Shown here: positions 38,875 to 45,388 of the stretch, one piece after another
Numbering within the stretch: the stretch's first letter is position 1
Layout: every line of letters begins with the position of its first letter
Assembly (NCBI GenBank): GCA_025360745.1
Contig: JANYBP010000075.1
Coordinates: 1 to 47,971, forward strand
Direction: 5' to 3'
Length of the DNA: 47,971 nt
From: a bacterium
GTDB taxonomy: Bacteria; Verrucomicrobiota; Kiritimatiellia; CAIKKV01; CAIYGI01
Translations under genes and position numbers: made by a program
The notes under the pieces: generated by a model
What the model saw: the letters and a program-made list of their open reading frames with translations, nothing else
Databases searched by the model: none
What the model was told of the DNA's origin: nothing

Positions 38875-39474
38875 TCAACCGACATTGTTGTTTGCAACAT
38901 CCACGGCATGCCCGCAGTCTGTCGATCTCAGAACATGTGCTGGCACGCCACCCAACAGTACGTTGCAACCGAACTTCTTCGTTACGACGGAATTCGCCCC
39001 GACGATCACGTTGTCGCCAAGGGCAGATCCGGCCGTCATCGTAACCTTCGAACAAAGCCAGCAGTTAGAGCCAATCAATATGTCCTTTTGGACGAACGCA
39101 CTCTTGCGGATAAACTTTCCAGCCTCAAAACCATGTTCGTTGTCCCTGATCGTTACCATGTCCGCAATCAGCGTATCGTTACCAATTCGCATAACGCCTG
39201 AACAGGCAATAACGGAAGAATGTCCAATGTAGACGTCATCGCCGATTTCTAAACGTCCTCCAGGATAAACAACGATCTCCACATCGCGGCACGTTTTGAA
39301 ATGCCGGCCAATCCTAATCTCAGCACCTTCGGAAGCTTTGAATATAATCCTTTTTCCCAAAGACATGGGTGTAGCGGTGACAACAATGCCAGGTTGAAAG
39401 CGCGAAAGCCAACCGCGAAGAAAGTCAGGGTAAAACCGATAGAGCAATCTTAAAAAGACATTGCTTAAACACAT
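38875..39474 (-). CDS. Left-handed beta-helix acyltransferase
   Basis: A 199-aa hexapeptide-repeat (LbH) acyltransferase of the WcaF/maltose-acetyltransferase-like group, using acetyl-CoA or a related donor on a sugar hydroxyl or amine. An N-terminal helical part (1-35) is followed by hexad turns: GAEIRIGRHF, GRLEIGDDVYIGHSSVIACSGVMRIGNDTLIADMVTIRD (about 73-111, read in parts), then DILIGSNCWLCSKVTMTAGSALGDNVIVGANSVVTK (about 131-166). The catalytic-type His is in RDNEHGFEAG (about 110-119). The tail after residue 185 is not repeat-like. It may O-acetylate the glycan, or be the missing PglD counterpart; the position favours the first (inference). Confidence 0.87.
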   Translation of the reverse strand: MCLSNVFLRLLYRFYPDFLRGWLSRFQPGIVVTATPMSLGKRIIFKASEGAEIRIGRHFKTCRDVEIVVYPGGRLEIGDDVYIGHSSVIACSGVMRIGNDTLIADMVTIRDNEHGFEAGKFIRKSAFVQKDILIGSNCWLCSKVTMTAGSALGDNVIVGANSVVTKKFGCNVLLGGVPAHVLRSTDCGHAVDVANNNVG

Positions 39475-39519
39475 TGCAAATCACTCCCGGCGTCACTCGA
39501 TCTTATTATCCACAAAAGA

Positions 39520-40524
39520 CTATAAGTTCTTTTGGAAAAACCGTCTAAGTAATTTAAAACCTTTCAGAAAGCGGGATTCAATGCCACGCCAACGCCGAAC
39601 GAAATAATGCCCGTGGGCCAAGATGCGGTAAACGCCATTAACGTGTTCCATGTCGCATACAACATACTTGGGATGCTTCAAGGGGAAATCGATCTCATAC
39701 GTCTTTGTGCAAAATACACGCCTAACGCCTTTGGGCAGGACATCGAGCGGATCAGAACAGTGAACAGCGTCCGCACCTAATCCGATATTGGATATCATGT
39801 TCTTCGTTGGAACTATGTTGAGCCTCGAGTTCAATAGCTGACTTACCCCAAATATCGTCTCGTAATAGGGAACACCCGTAAGGCGACGTTGAAAAGCTGC
39901 CCGCACAATTTTGTCGAGTCGGAGGCATTTAGGATGAATGTTACTTAAAAGTTTTAAAGCCTGCTGATCGTCGAGGAAATCGTAATGCTCCTCCCATGTG
40001 TCAACAACCCTTTTCCATGATGCCCATCCGCAAATAGCGCCGCTTAAGGAAAAGAGATAGTCGTAGGGATTTCCCTCCGATACGCCAAAATGATTCATCC
40101 CGCAGATCATGTTGATGCGTTCATCATCTTTATACCGTTCCAATAATTCTTTGCAAAAGGGAAAGAAGCTCTGGGAAGGAACGTCGTCGTCTTCCAGCAC
40201 TATGCAGCGATCGACTTTGCCGAAGGCCCACTTCTGCGCAATGAATTCAGATGGATCGCAACCGACATTGCGTGGTTGATAAAACTTGTGAACTTCGCAG
40301 CTCCAATCGATGTCTTCGACTATTTCCCGGCATTTGCGTATCTTCTCTGGATCGTCGGGGTGATTTTCGCGCGGACCGTCTTGATACAAAAAAAGTTTGC
40401 TGGGTCGCGCTATTCTGATCTGTTCGAATACTTTTTGAAGAATCTCCGGCCGCGCAAAAAAAATAAGCAGCACGGGAACATCAATGTTGTTTGCATGCAT
40501 GATTTGCTCTTTCACGTTGTTCAT
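39520..40524 (-). CDS. GT-A glycosyltransferase (GT2-like)
   Basis: A 334-aa GT-A-fold glycosyltransferase of the kind found in O-antigen clusters and sometimes annotated as hemolytic-protein-like. Visible: VPVLLIFFARPEILQKVFEQI (about 16-36), LFLYQDGPREN (about 44-54), RCIVLEDDDVPSQSFFPFC (about 106-124) with the DXD metal site, and GAICGWASWKRVV (about 162-174). An acidic and aromatic region follows, and the end is basic. Two starts are possible: ATG 40524, or ATG 40500 (MHANNIDVPV), which has AAAGAG seven bases upstream and may be the better choice. AT-rich relative to the flanks. Confidence 0.83.
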   Translation of the reverse strand: MNNVKEQIMHANNIDVPVLLIFFARPEILQKVFEQIRIARPSKLFLYQDGPRENHPDDPEKIRKCREIVEDIDWSCEVHKFYQPRNVGCDPSEFIAQKWAFGKVDRCIVLEDDDVPSQSFFPFCKELLERYKDDERINMICGMNHFGVSEGNPYDYLFSLSGAICGWASWKRVVDTWEEHYDFLDDQQALKLLSNIHPKCLRLDKIVRAAFQRRLTGVPYYETIFGVSQLLNSRLNIVPTKNMISNIGLGADAVHCSDPLDVLPKGVRRVFCTKTYEIDFPLKHPKYVVCDMEHVNGVYRILAHGHYFVRRWRGIESRFLKGFKLLRRFFQKNL

Positions 40525-40578
40525 GGATAAACTATTCCTGCGCGGGGCCCATTTAACCCGGTGTGGGTGAACCAGTGT

Positions 40579-41829
40579 CTAAGTCTTTAATCGATTCCAT
40601 TCCAATATGCAGTAGCCGGCGACCAGCGAACTTGCGGCGCCGAGAATCAGGCAGGCTGCAATCGCGGAAAGCGTTTTCGGGAAAATAGCAATTGCCGCCA
40701 AACATACAATAACCCTGATTAACGCCAATGCGATCATGGTCTTGTACCACAGCGCTGCCTGAAAAACAATCAGAGGTAGTCCTGCTGCAGAAAGCGGTAA
40801 AAACAAGGACAGTATTCTGATTACTGGAATTGCATCAGTATATCGTGGCAACAGGATGTGGATAAGAGGTCCGATTACAAGACACATCCCCACCGCCAAA
40901 ACAGTTGCGATGCCAACGCTCAATAGTGTCGGTGTTATTGCATATTTAAGGCATGAGAAGACATTCTCGTCTTCTCCAAATCTGTGGGTGAGTCTTGTGG
41001 TGAACATTTGATGCAATGCAGCAGTAAAAGTCATGGACATTGCCAAAAAAGTGGACGCCACTCCGAAAATGCCGAGTCCAGACTGACCGCAGTATTTTAG
41101 AACGAAATAACTTATTGACGCAGTCAGCCAGGACGTGCCGATATAGCCGGGGATTGAGAGAGGCAAGGAAATCTTCGCCAAATTCACAAGGCGTTGAATA
41201 TCGAGCGCGGCTTTAACCTTCACGGGTACGTGACGCCGGTTAATATATAAGCCGACGATATTCTGAAAAGCAAGACGTGAGGCAAGGCCCCAATATCCCC
41301 ACGCTTTTACGAGGCCGAGGGCAGCAAAACCAGCAACGCTTGCAATGATATTGTTGTATGAAAGACGTTTAAAATCAGACGACGTCCGATACATCACCGC
41401 TAAATAGGCGCCGTAGACAGCAGCCCAAATACAGGGTATCTGAACCAACCACCCGACGAACGCACGATAATCGCCATTAATTATGCTTGTCAGTGACAGA
41501 GCGGCAAAAAAGAGCGAAAAACTCCAAGACATCAATAAATACCACCATTTGGCGGAGGCTGCGACCCTGATTGCTTCATCTTTGTTCCGTTTGCCAATTA
41601 AAAAAGGAAATTGCCGAGATAAACCATCATGCACAAGAATCAATCCGATATTCAAATAGGCGGTCAAAATGCCATATTTACGAAATTCGCCGAAAACATC
41701 GGGCGCGATCCAGCGAGCTTGCAACAGACCGCCGAGGCCACCGATTACAGCCACGATTAGATTGCCGCCCGCGAAAATACCCAGAGTGCGGGCCGAGGGG
41801 GATGTTAATGCGTTTTTGATGAATCGCAT
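40579..41829 (-). CDS. Wzx-like oligosaccharide flippase
   Basis: A 416-aa polytopic protein of the polysaccharide-transport branch of the MOP superfamily, expected to flip undecaprenyl-linked repeat units to the periplasm. About ten to twelve hydrophobic segments are seen. The N-terminal LGIFAGGNLIVAVIGGLGGLLQARWIAPDVFGEFRKYG (16-53, read in parts) is a classical Wzx-like TM1 and loop. PLSIPGYIGTSWLTASISYF and SGLGIFGVASTFLAMSMTFTAALHQMF mark the second half. With the Wzy candidate it defines a Wzx/Wzy-type pathway. Low-GC codon use compared with kamA or recD2. Confidence 0.88.
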   Translation of the reverse strand: MRFIKNALTSPSARTLGIFAGGNLIVAVIGGLGGLLQARWIAPDVFGEFRKYGILTAYLNIGLILVHDGLSRQFPFLIGKRNKDEAIRVAASAKWWYLLMSWSFSLFFAALSLTSIINGDYRAFVGWLVQIPCIWAAVYGAYLAVMYRTSSDFKRLSYNNIIASVAGFAALGLVKAWGYWGLASRLAFQNIVGLYINRRHVPVKVKAALDIQRLVNLAKISLPLSIPGYIGTSWLTASISYFVLKYCGQSGLGIFGVASTFLAMSMTFTAALHQMFTTRLTHRFGEDENVFSCLKYAITPTLLSVGIATVLAVGMCLVIGPLIHILLPRYTDAIPVIRILSLFLPLSAAGLPLIVFQAALWYKTMIALALIRVIVCLAAIAIFPKTLSAIAACLILGAASSLVAGYCILEWNRLKT

Positions 41830-41921
41830 TGTGATAACCAGAGCGCGTCAATCTTAAGAACTGGATTAGGCGATTGAATTATGGCGGGAAACGGTCTCAA
41901 ATATGAATCCATGGCTGGCTG

Positions 41922-43220
41922 CTACGACTGCTTTTGCCAAACAACCCGGTTTACATAATCCGTATAACTCAGAATGATCCGAAGCACCTTCTCCGAAACG
42001 TTTGGGACATCGTAATCGGCCACTGGCCTGAGCAGGCGCTCATCAACGCGCGGCTGTGTCTTGAGAACTACCAGGGCTTCGAGGATGCGCTGCCACTCCA
42101 GCCCAACCATCATCACGGCGCCTTCTTCCATGCCTTCGGGACGTTCGTGGGCGTTGCGGATGTTGAGCGCGGGGAAGTTCAGGATGGACGACTCCTCGGT
42201 GATCGTGCCGCTGTCGGACAGCACCGCCTGCGCGTTGAGCTGGAGTTTGACGTAATCCAAAAACCCAAAGGGCTTGTGTAACTCCACGCGGGCATCGAGC
42301 GCGACCCCTCCGGTCTCGATCCGCTTGCGTGTGCGAGGATGCGTGGTGACAATCACCCTGTTCTTGTATGTTTTTGCAAGACCGTTCAATACTTCGATCA
42401 ATTTCCCGAACTGCACCGGGTCGTCGATGTTCTCCTCGCGATGGGCGCTGACGAGGAAGTAGGGAGTGGTGGGTGGTGAGTGGTGAGTTGTGAGTGGTGA
42501 GTGGTGAGTGGTGAGTGGGGAGTGGGAAGTGGACAAATTCGTGCGCTGCGCATGATCCGTGGACATCGACTCACTACTCACCACTCCCAACTCACTACTC
42601 ACCAGTGCAAGGCGCTCAAGCACATCCGACTTCTGAATCTTCGGCATGTAATGGTGCAAGACCTCGAACATGGGGCTGCCTGTCTTGACGATTCGGTCCG
42701 GCGGCAGCCCTTCGCGGAGCAGGTATTCGCGGGATATGCTGCTGTAGGGCATGTTGATGTCGCTGATGTGGTCCACGATCTTGCGGTTGATCTCCTCGGG
42801 CACGCGCTGATCGAAGCAGCGGTTGCCAGCCTCCATGTGGAAGACCGGGATTTTGCGGCGCTTGGCCGGGTAGGCGGCCAGACAGGAGTTGGTGTCGCCC
42901 AGCACCAGCAGCGCGTCCGGCTTGACCTTGCCGAGCAGGGCGTCCACCTTTGCGATGATGTTTCCGACCGTCTCCGCGGCGCTCGCCGCGGCTGCGCCGA
43001 GGAAGTGATCCGGCTTGCGGATATCGAGCTCGTCGAAGAAGACCTGGTTCAATTCGTAGTCGTAATTTTGCCCTGTGTGGACGACGATGTGCTCAACGGT
43101 ACGGTCCAGAGCCGCCATGACGCGAGAGAGCCGGATGATTTCAGGGCGGGTGCCGACGATGGTCGTGACTTTAAGCGTGGAGCGTGGAGCTTGGAGCGTG
43201 GAGCGGGGAGTGGTTTTCAT
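41922..43220 (-). CDS. capG: UDP-N-acetylglucosamine 2-epimerase homologue (CapG/FnlC) with repeat insert
   Basis: A non-hydrolysing UDP-sugar 2-epimerase; with CapE and CapF homologues present it should complete UDP-N-acetyl-L-fucosamine. Conserved: [16 protein letters not shown] (19-34), [17 protein letters not shown] (46-62), VLGDTNSC (106-113), [20 protein letters not shown] (127-146), [14 protein letters not shown] (254-267) and [14 protein letters not shown] (334-347). The family is about 370-380 aa; this one is 432. Two parts are heptamer-derived: residues 2-16 ([13 protein letters not shown]) and about 206-252, which contain HSPLTTH repeats exactly between the two Rossmann domains. 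Both keep the frame. The ATG overlaps the stop of the four-helix gene, so start codon and first residues seem supplied by that element. Confidence 0.92.
   Translation of the reverse strand: MKTTPRSTLQAPRSTLKVTTIVGTRPEIIRLSRVMAALDRTVEHIVVHTGQNYDYELNQVFFDELDIRKPDHFLGAAAASAAETVGNIIAKVDALLGKVKPDALLVLGDTNSCLAAYPAKRRKIPVFHMEAGNRCFDQRVPEEINRKIVDHISDINMPYSSISREYLLREGLPPDRIVKTGSPMFEVLHHYMPKIQKSDVLERLALVSSELGVVSSESMSTDHAQRTNLSTSHSPLTTHHSPLTTHHSPPTTPYFLVSAHREENIDDPVQFGKLIEVLNGLAKTYKNRVIVTTHPRTRKRIETGGVALDARVELHKPFGFLDYVKLQLNAQAVLSDSGTITEESSILNFPALNIRNAHERPEGMEEGAVMMVGLEWQRILEALVVLKTQPRVDERLLRPVADYDVPNVSEKVLRIILSYTDYVNRVVWQKQS
42462..42605. repeat. In-gene inverted heptamer pair (GTGAGTG x10 / CTACTCA x5)
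   Basis: Left array 42462-42531: GGGAGTG, GTGGGTG, GTGAGTG, GTGAGTT, GTGAGTG x4, GGGAGTG, GGAAGTG. Right array 42567-42601: CGACTCA, CTACTCA, CCACTCC, CAACTCA, CTACTCA, whose reverse complement is TGAGTNG. They flank a 35-nt loop and could pair as a long hairpin in the mRNA. Insert length is compatible with the reading frame of the epimerase. Confidence 0.92.
43173..43214. repeat. Heptamer array GAGCGTG x6 at start of capG
   Basis: AAGCGTG, GAGCGTG, GAGCTTG, GAGCGTG, GAGCGGG, GAGTGGT. It encodes residues 3-16 of the epimerase and ends 2 nt from the stop codon of the four-helix-bundle gene. The inverted unit (GCTCCCC) bounds the other side of that gene. Confidence 0.88.
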
Positions 43221-43576
43221 GATTTGAGCGTCCTTTTAAAAGAGGTAATCATACGACTGATTTCTTCCAATTCTTTGAGAAGTGGCTCGGTCATTGGTTT
43301 TTGAAGATAGTCGTTTTCTGCCAGAAGCAACAGAATATTCGCGGTTTCGAAAATAGACCTGCGCGAGTAATTTAAAAAACTGCAAAATTCTGCATTTGAC
43401 GTGCTTCCGGAGCCTTCGGCAATGTTGTTTGTAATGCTGAGAGCGGCAGCCCTTAATTGTTCGGCAAATCTAAATAGTCGTCTGTTTTCAAGTTGATCTG
43501 CAAGCGCGAAGCATGAACGATTTAGAACAGCGCCTCTCTTCCAGATTTCAAGATCATGAAAGCGAAACGAACTCAT
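43217..43576 (-). CDS. Four-helix-bundle protein (23S rRNA IVS family)
   Basis: A 119-aa helical protein of the S23/four-helix-bundle family, first known from intervening sequences inserted in bacterial 23S rRNA genes. Typical: [15 protein letters not shown] (4-18), [33 protein letters not shown] (26-58, with the family hallmark SI.NNIAEG.G), [19 protein letters not shown] near 67-85, and a last helix [19 protein letters not shown]. The molecular role is unknown. It sits between capF and capG, has no metabolic link to them, and its stop overlaps the capG start. The protein looks intact. Confidence 0.93.
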   Translation of the reverse strand: MSSFRFHDLEIWKRGAVLNRSCFALADQLENRRLFRFAEQLRAAALSITNNIAEGSGSTSNAEFCSFLNYSRRSIFETANILLLLAENDYLQKPMTEPLLKELEEISRMITSFKRTLKS

Positions 43577-43581
43577 TAGAT

Positions 43582-43623
43582 GCTCCCCGCTCCCCGCTCC
43601 GTGCTCCCCGCTCTTTGCTCCCT
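43582..43623. repeat. Heptamer array GCTCCCC x6 at end of capF
   Basis: GCTCCCC, GCTCCCC, GCTCCGT, GCTCCCC, GCTCTTT, GCTCCCT in perfect phase. It begins 5 nt from the start of the four-helix gene and ends 1 nt from the capF stop codon. Confidence 0.9.
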
Positions 43624-43624
43624 G

Positions 43625-44872
43625 CTACACGATTTCCATAAAGGTATCCGGTTTCTGCGGATCGAACGCCTCGCTGGCCCACATGACCGTCACCATGTCC
43701 GTGTCGCCGAGGTTTTCAATGTTATGGGTGTAACCGGGCGGAATGTCGACCACCTCCAGCTTTTCGCCGGATACAAAGTATTCGATAACCCCAGCTTCAC
43801 AACACGAACATCGAACATTCAACATCGAACGTTCAACATTCAACGGGTCAACTTCAAACTGTTCGATGTTCGACGTTCGCATTTGCGTTCCACTGTTCAC
43901 TTTCCTGAACCTGATTACTCCCCGTCCGCTGACGACCAAAAACTTCTCGTTCTTGGTCCGATGCCAATGGTTGCCCTTGGTAATGTTGGGTTTGGAAATA
44001 TTGATCGAAACCTGCCCGCGCTCGGGCGTCTTGATAAATTCCGTGAAACTGCCGCGCGTATCGACGTTCATTTTCAAGGGATAGCTGAATTTGTCCGTCG
44101 GCAGATAGGAAAGATAGGTCGCGTAGAGCTTTTTCGTGAAGTCAGCGGCCTGGTCGGGAATCAGCAGATCCGCGCGGCTGCGTTTGAACGCCTGCAGCAA
44201 CTCCGCGATTCTTCCCAGCTTGACCTGATGCACGATGGGCGCCACGCAATAGTCACCCTGGCGCGTCGGGCTTCTTTCCAAGGCCCGCATGAACTCATCA
44301 ACGACATCGTCAATATAGACCAGTTTCATTTCGACCGACGGATCGTTGATCTTGATTTCCAGGTCACGCGCCAGATTGTGGCAAAATGTGGCCACGGCCG
44401 AGTTGTAGTTGGGCCTACAGCCCTTGCCAAAAACATTGGGCAGGCGGTAAATGGAGGCGAAGTGGTGAGTGGTGAGTGGTGAGTGGTGAGTGGGGAGGAG
44501 AGCGGCGCATTTGGTGGCGTAGTTATTGACGGCAATTTCTGCCTGGCGTTTGCTGATGCCGTAAGGATTGTCGAGTTCGGCCTGGATGGAGGATGAAAGG
44601 ACGATGAGTGGGGAGCGGCTCATGGCCAGGAGCGTGGAACAAAGGCTTTCCGTGAAATCGGCATTGCCTGTTTTAAAGTCCTCGATCTTCTGCGGCCGGT
44701 TTACTCCGGCCAGGTGAAAAATGACGTCAACGACCGCCAAAGCCTTGTTAAGTTCCTCGGGAGTGCCGTCCAGATCGTAGCGGAACAACTCGATCCCTTC
44801 GCGGAGCGCCAAGGCCGAGCAAAGATTGCCGCCGACAAAGCCGTTTGAACCGGTGATTAAGATTTTCTTCAC
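43625..44872 (-). CDS. capF: CapF/FnlB-type reductase with cupin domain and two repeat inserts
   Basis: The bifunctional epimerase/NADPH reductase of the UDP-L-FucNAc pathway. N-terminal SDR domain: TGSNGFVGGNL (7-17), NPYGISKRQAE with catalytic Y104/K108, YRLPNVFGKG (142-151). C-terminal cupin (about 263-415): KGNHWHRTKNEKFLVV with metal-binding H302 and H304, and DIPPGYTHNIENLG (376-389). Staphylococcal CapF is 369 aa; this one is 415, and the difference equals two foreign segments: about 121-137 (with [10 protein letters not shown]) and about 331-359 (with SNIEQFEVDPLNVERSM). Both are heptamer-encoded and in frame, the second inside the cupin barrel. It starts at a GTG overlapping the stop of the GxxExxY gene by 4 nt. 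Confidence 0.93.
   Translation of the reverse strand: MKKILITGSNGFVGGNLCSALALREGIELFRYDLDGTPEELNKALAVVDVIFHLAGVNRPQKIEDFKTGNADFTESLCSTLLAMSRSPLIVLSSSIQAELDNPYGISKRQAEIAVNNYATKCAALLPTHHSPLTTHHFASIYRLPNVFGKGCRPNYNSAVATFCHNLARDLEIKINDPSVEMKLVYIDDVVDEFMRALERSPTRQGDYCVAPIVHQVKLGRIAELLQAFKRSRADLLIPDQAADFTKKLYATYLSYLPTDKFSYPLKMNVDTRGSFTEFIKTPERGQVSINISKPNITKGNHWHRTKNEKFLVVSGRGVIRFRKVNSGTQMRTSNIEQFEVDPLNVERSMLNVRCSCCEAGVIEYFVSGEKLEVVDIPPGYTHNIENLGDTDMVTVMWASEAFDPQKPDTFMEIV
43801..43880. repeat. In-gene inverted heptamer pair (ACATTCA x6 / TGTTCGA x3)
   Basis: Left 43801-43842: AACACGA, ACATCGA, ACATTCA, ACATCGA, ACGTTCA, ACATTCA. Right 43860-43880: TGTTCGA, TGTTCGA, CGTTCGC. The sides are inverted relative to each other around a 17-nt loop. 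The pair encodes the foreign segment in the CapF cupin domain. Confidence 0.9.
44461..44499. repeat. In-gene GTGAGTG array in capF
   Basis: AGTG, then GTGAGTG x4, then GGGAGGA, in perfect phase, encoding [10 protein letters not shown] in the SDR domain. It is the same unit and nearly the same peptide as in the CapG homologue, at an unrelated position in an unrelated protein. Confidence 0.9.
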
Positions 44873-45297
44873 GATTGAATATTCTCCCGCAGAGACGCAG
44901 AGACGCAGAGGGGTGGTTCTTCGAGACCATTAACACACCTGGTGATACCGGTCTTCATTACGCTTTCGCCAAAATTCAGTAAATATCCCAGTTTGCAACC
45001 GGTCAGTCGCAGGTAGGTTTGCACTTGCTTTTTGTGAGCTGCCGTCACCCGCTCTACCGACTTCAGTTCCAGAATTACTTTCCCGGCGACGATTATGTCC
45101 GCCCGGAAACCTTCATCGAATCGGATCCCCTTGTAGACGATCGATACCGGCGCTTGGCGTTCGACCGTCAGGCCGCGATCGATAAGTTCGCGGGCAAGGA
45201 TTACTTCGTACACAGATTCCAACAGTCCTGGACCCAGTTCACGGTGAACGGCAATTGCCGCCGCGAGCGTGATCGTCCCGATTTCATTTTCCGTCAT
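44869..45297 (-). CDS. GxxExxY family protein
   Basis: A 142-aa protein of the GxxExxY family, thought to be related to PD-(D/E)XK nucleases; function unproven. The naming motif is present as GPGLLESVYEVIL (22-34). The core follows: YKGIRFDEGFRADIIVAGKVILELKSVERVTAAHKKQVQTYLRLTGCKLGYLLNFG (55-110, read in parts), with acidic residues D67 and E77 and K79 as candidate active-site residues. The C-terminal LCVSASLREN is encoded by an inverted repeat. It separates capE from capF, overlaps the capF GTG start by 4 nt, and has no metabolic link to them. Confidence 0.93.
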   Translation of the reverse strand: MTENEIGTITLAAAIAVHRELGPGLLESVYEVILARELIDRGLTVERQAPVSIVYKGIRFDEGFRADIIVAGKVILELKSVERVTAAHKKQVQTYLRLTGCKLGYLLNFGESVMKTGITRCVNGLEEPPLCVSASLRENIQS

Positions 45298-45325
45298 CCT
45301 CTGCGCCTCCGCGCCTCTGCGCGAG
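44884..45325. mobile_element. GxxExxY cassette bounded by 28-bp inverted repeats (intact)
   Basis: 44884-44911 (CTCCCGCAGAGACGCAGAG...) and 45298-45325 are inverted repeats matching at 24 of 28 positions. The right arm ends directly before the ATG (45297) of the GxxExxY gene; the left arm lies inside its last codons. Arms have an 8-nt rhythm (CGCAGAGA). This parallels the decayed cassette at 4386-4680. Mobility is inferred; no transposase is present. Confidence 0.6.
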
Positions 45326-45346
45326 TATCGGCTGTGCTTAATAATA

Positions 45347-45388
45347 GTTCAACGTTTGGCGTTGAATGTTGAATGTTCGATGTTCGCC
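45347..45388. repeat. Heptamer array GTTGAAT x6 at end of capE
   Basis: GTTCAAC, GTTTGGC, GTTGAAT, GTTGAAT, GTTCGAT, GTTCGCC. It contains the capE stop codon (45349) and encodes its last residues (NIEHSTFNAKR). The same unit, inverted, is inside the CapF cupin insert. Confidence 0.88.

Larger units (their letters stand above)
43173..43623. mobile_element. Four-helix-bundle cassette between inverted heptamer arrays
   Basis: The unit consists of array 43173-43214 (GAGCGTG type), the four-helix-bundle gene 43217-43576 and array 43582-43623 (GCTCCCC type, reverse complement GGGGAGC). The arrays are inverted to each other and each lies within 2-5 nt of the gene ends. It splits capG from capF, genes of one pathway. 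The layout equals that of both GxxExxY cassettes. Movement as a unit is inferred. Confidence 0.55.

Noticed and set aside
38875-39474. PglD-type N-acetyltransferase
   Set aside because: It is a left-handed beta-helix acyltransferase, but lies 16 kb from the PglF/PglE pair and lacks the N-terminal Rossmann-like domain typical of PglD.
42462-42605. Contingency locus for phase variation by slippage
   Set aside because: Considered because 7-nt steps shift the frame, but most units carry substitutions, which lowers slippage, and the current length keeps the frame. Not excluded; needs strain comparison.
4386-45325. Insertion sequences carrying a transposase
   Set aside because: No transposase or integrase motif was found in any frame. 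The cassettes carry only GxxExxY or four-helix genes.
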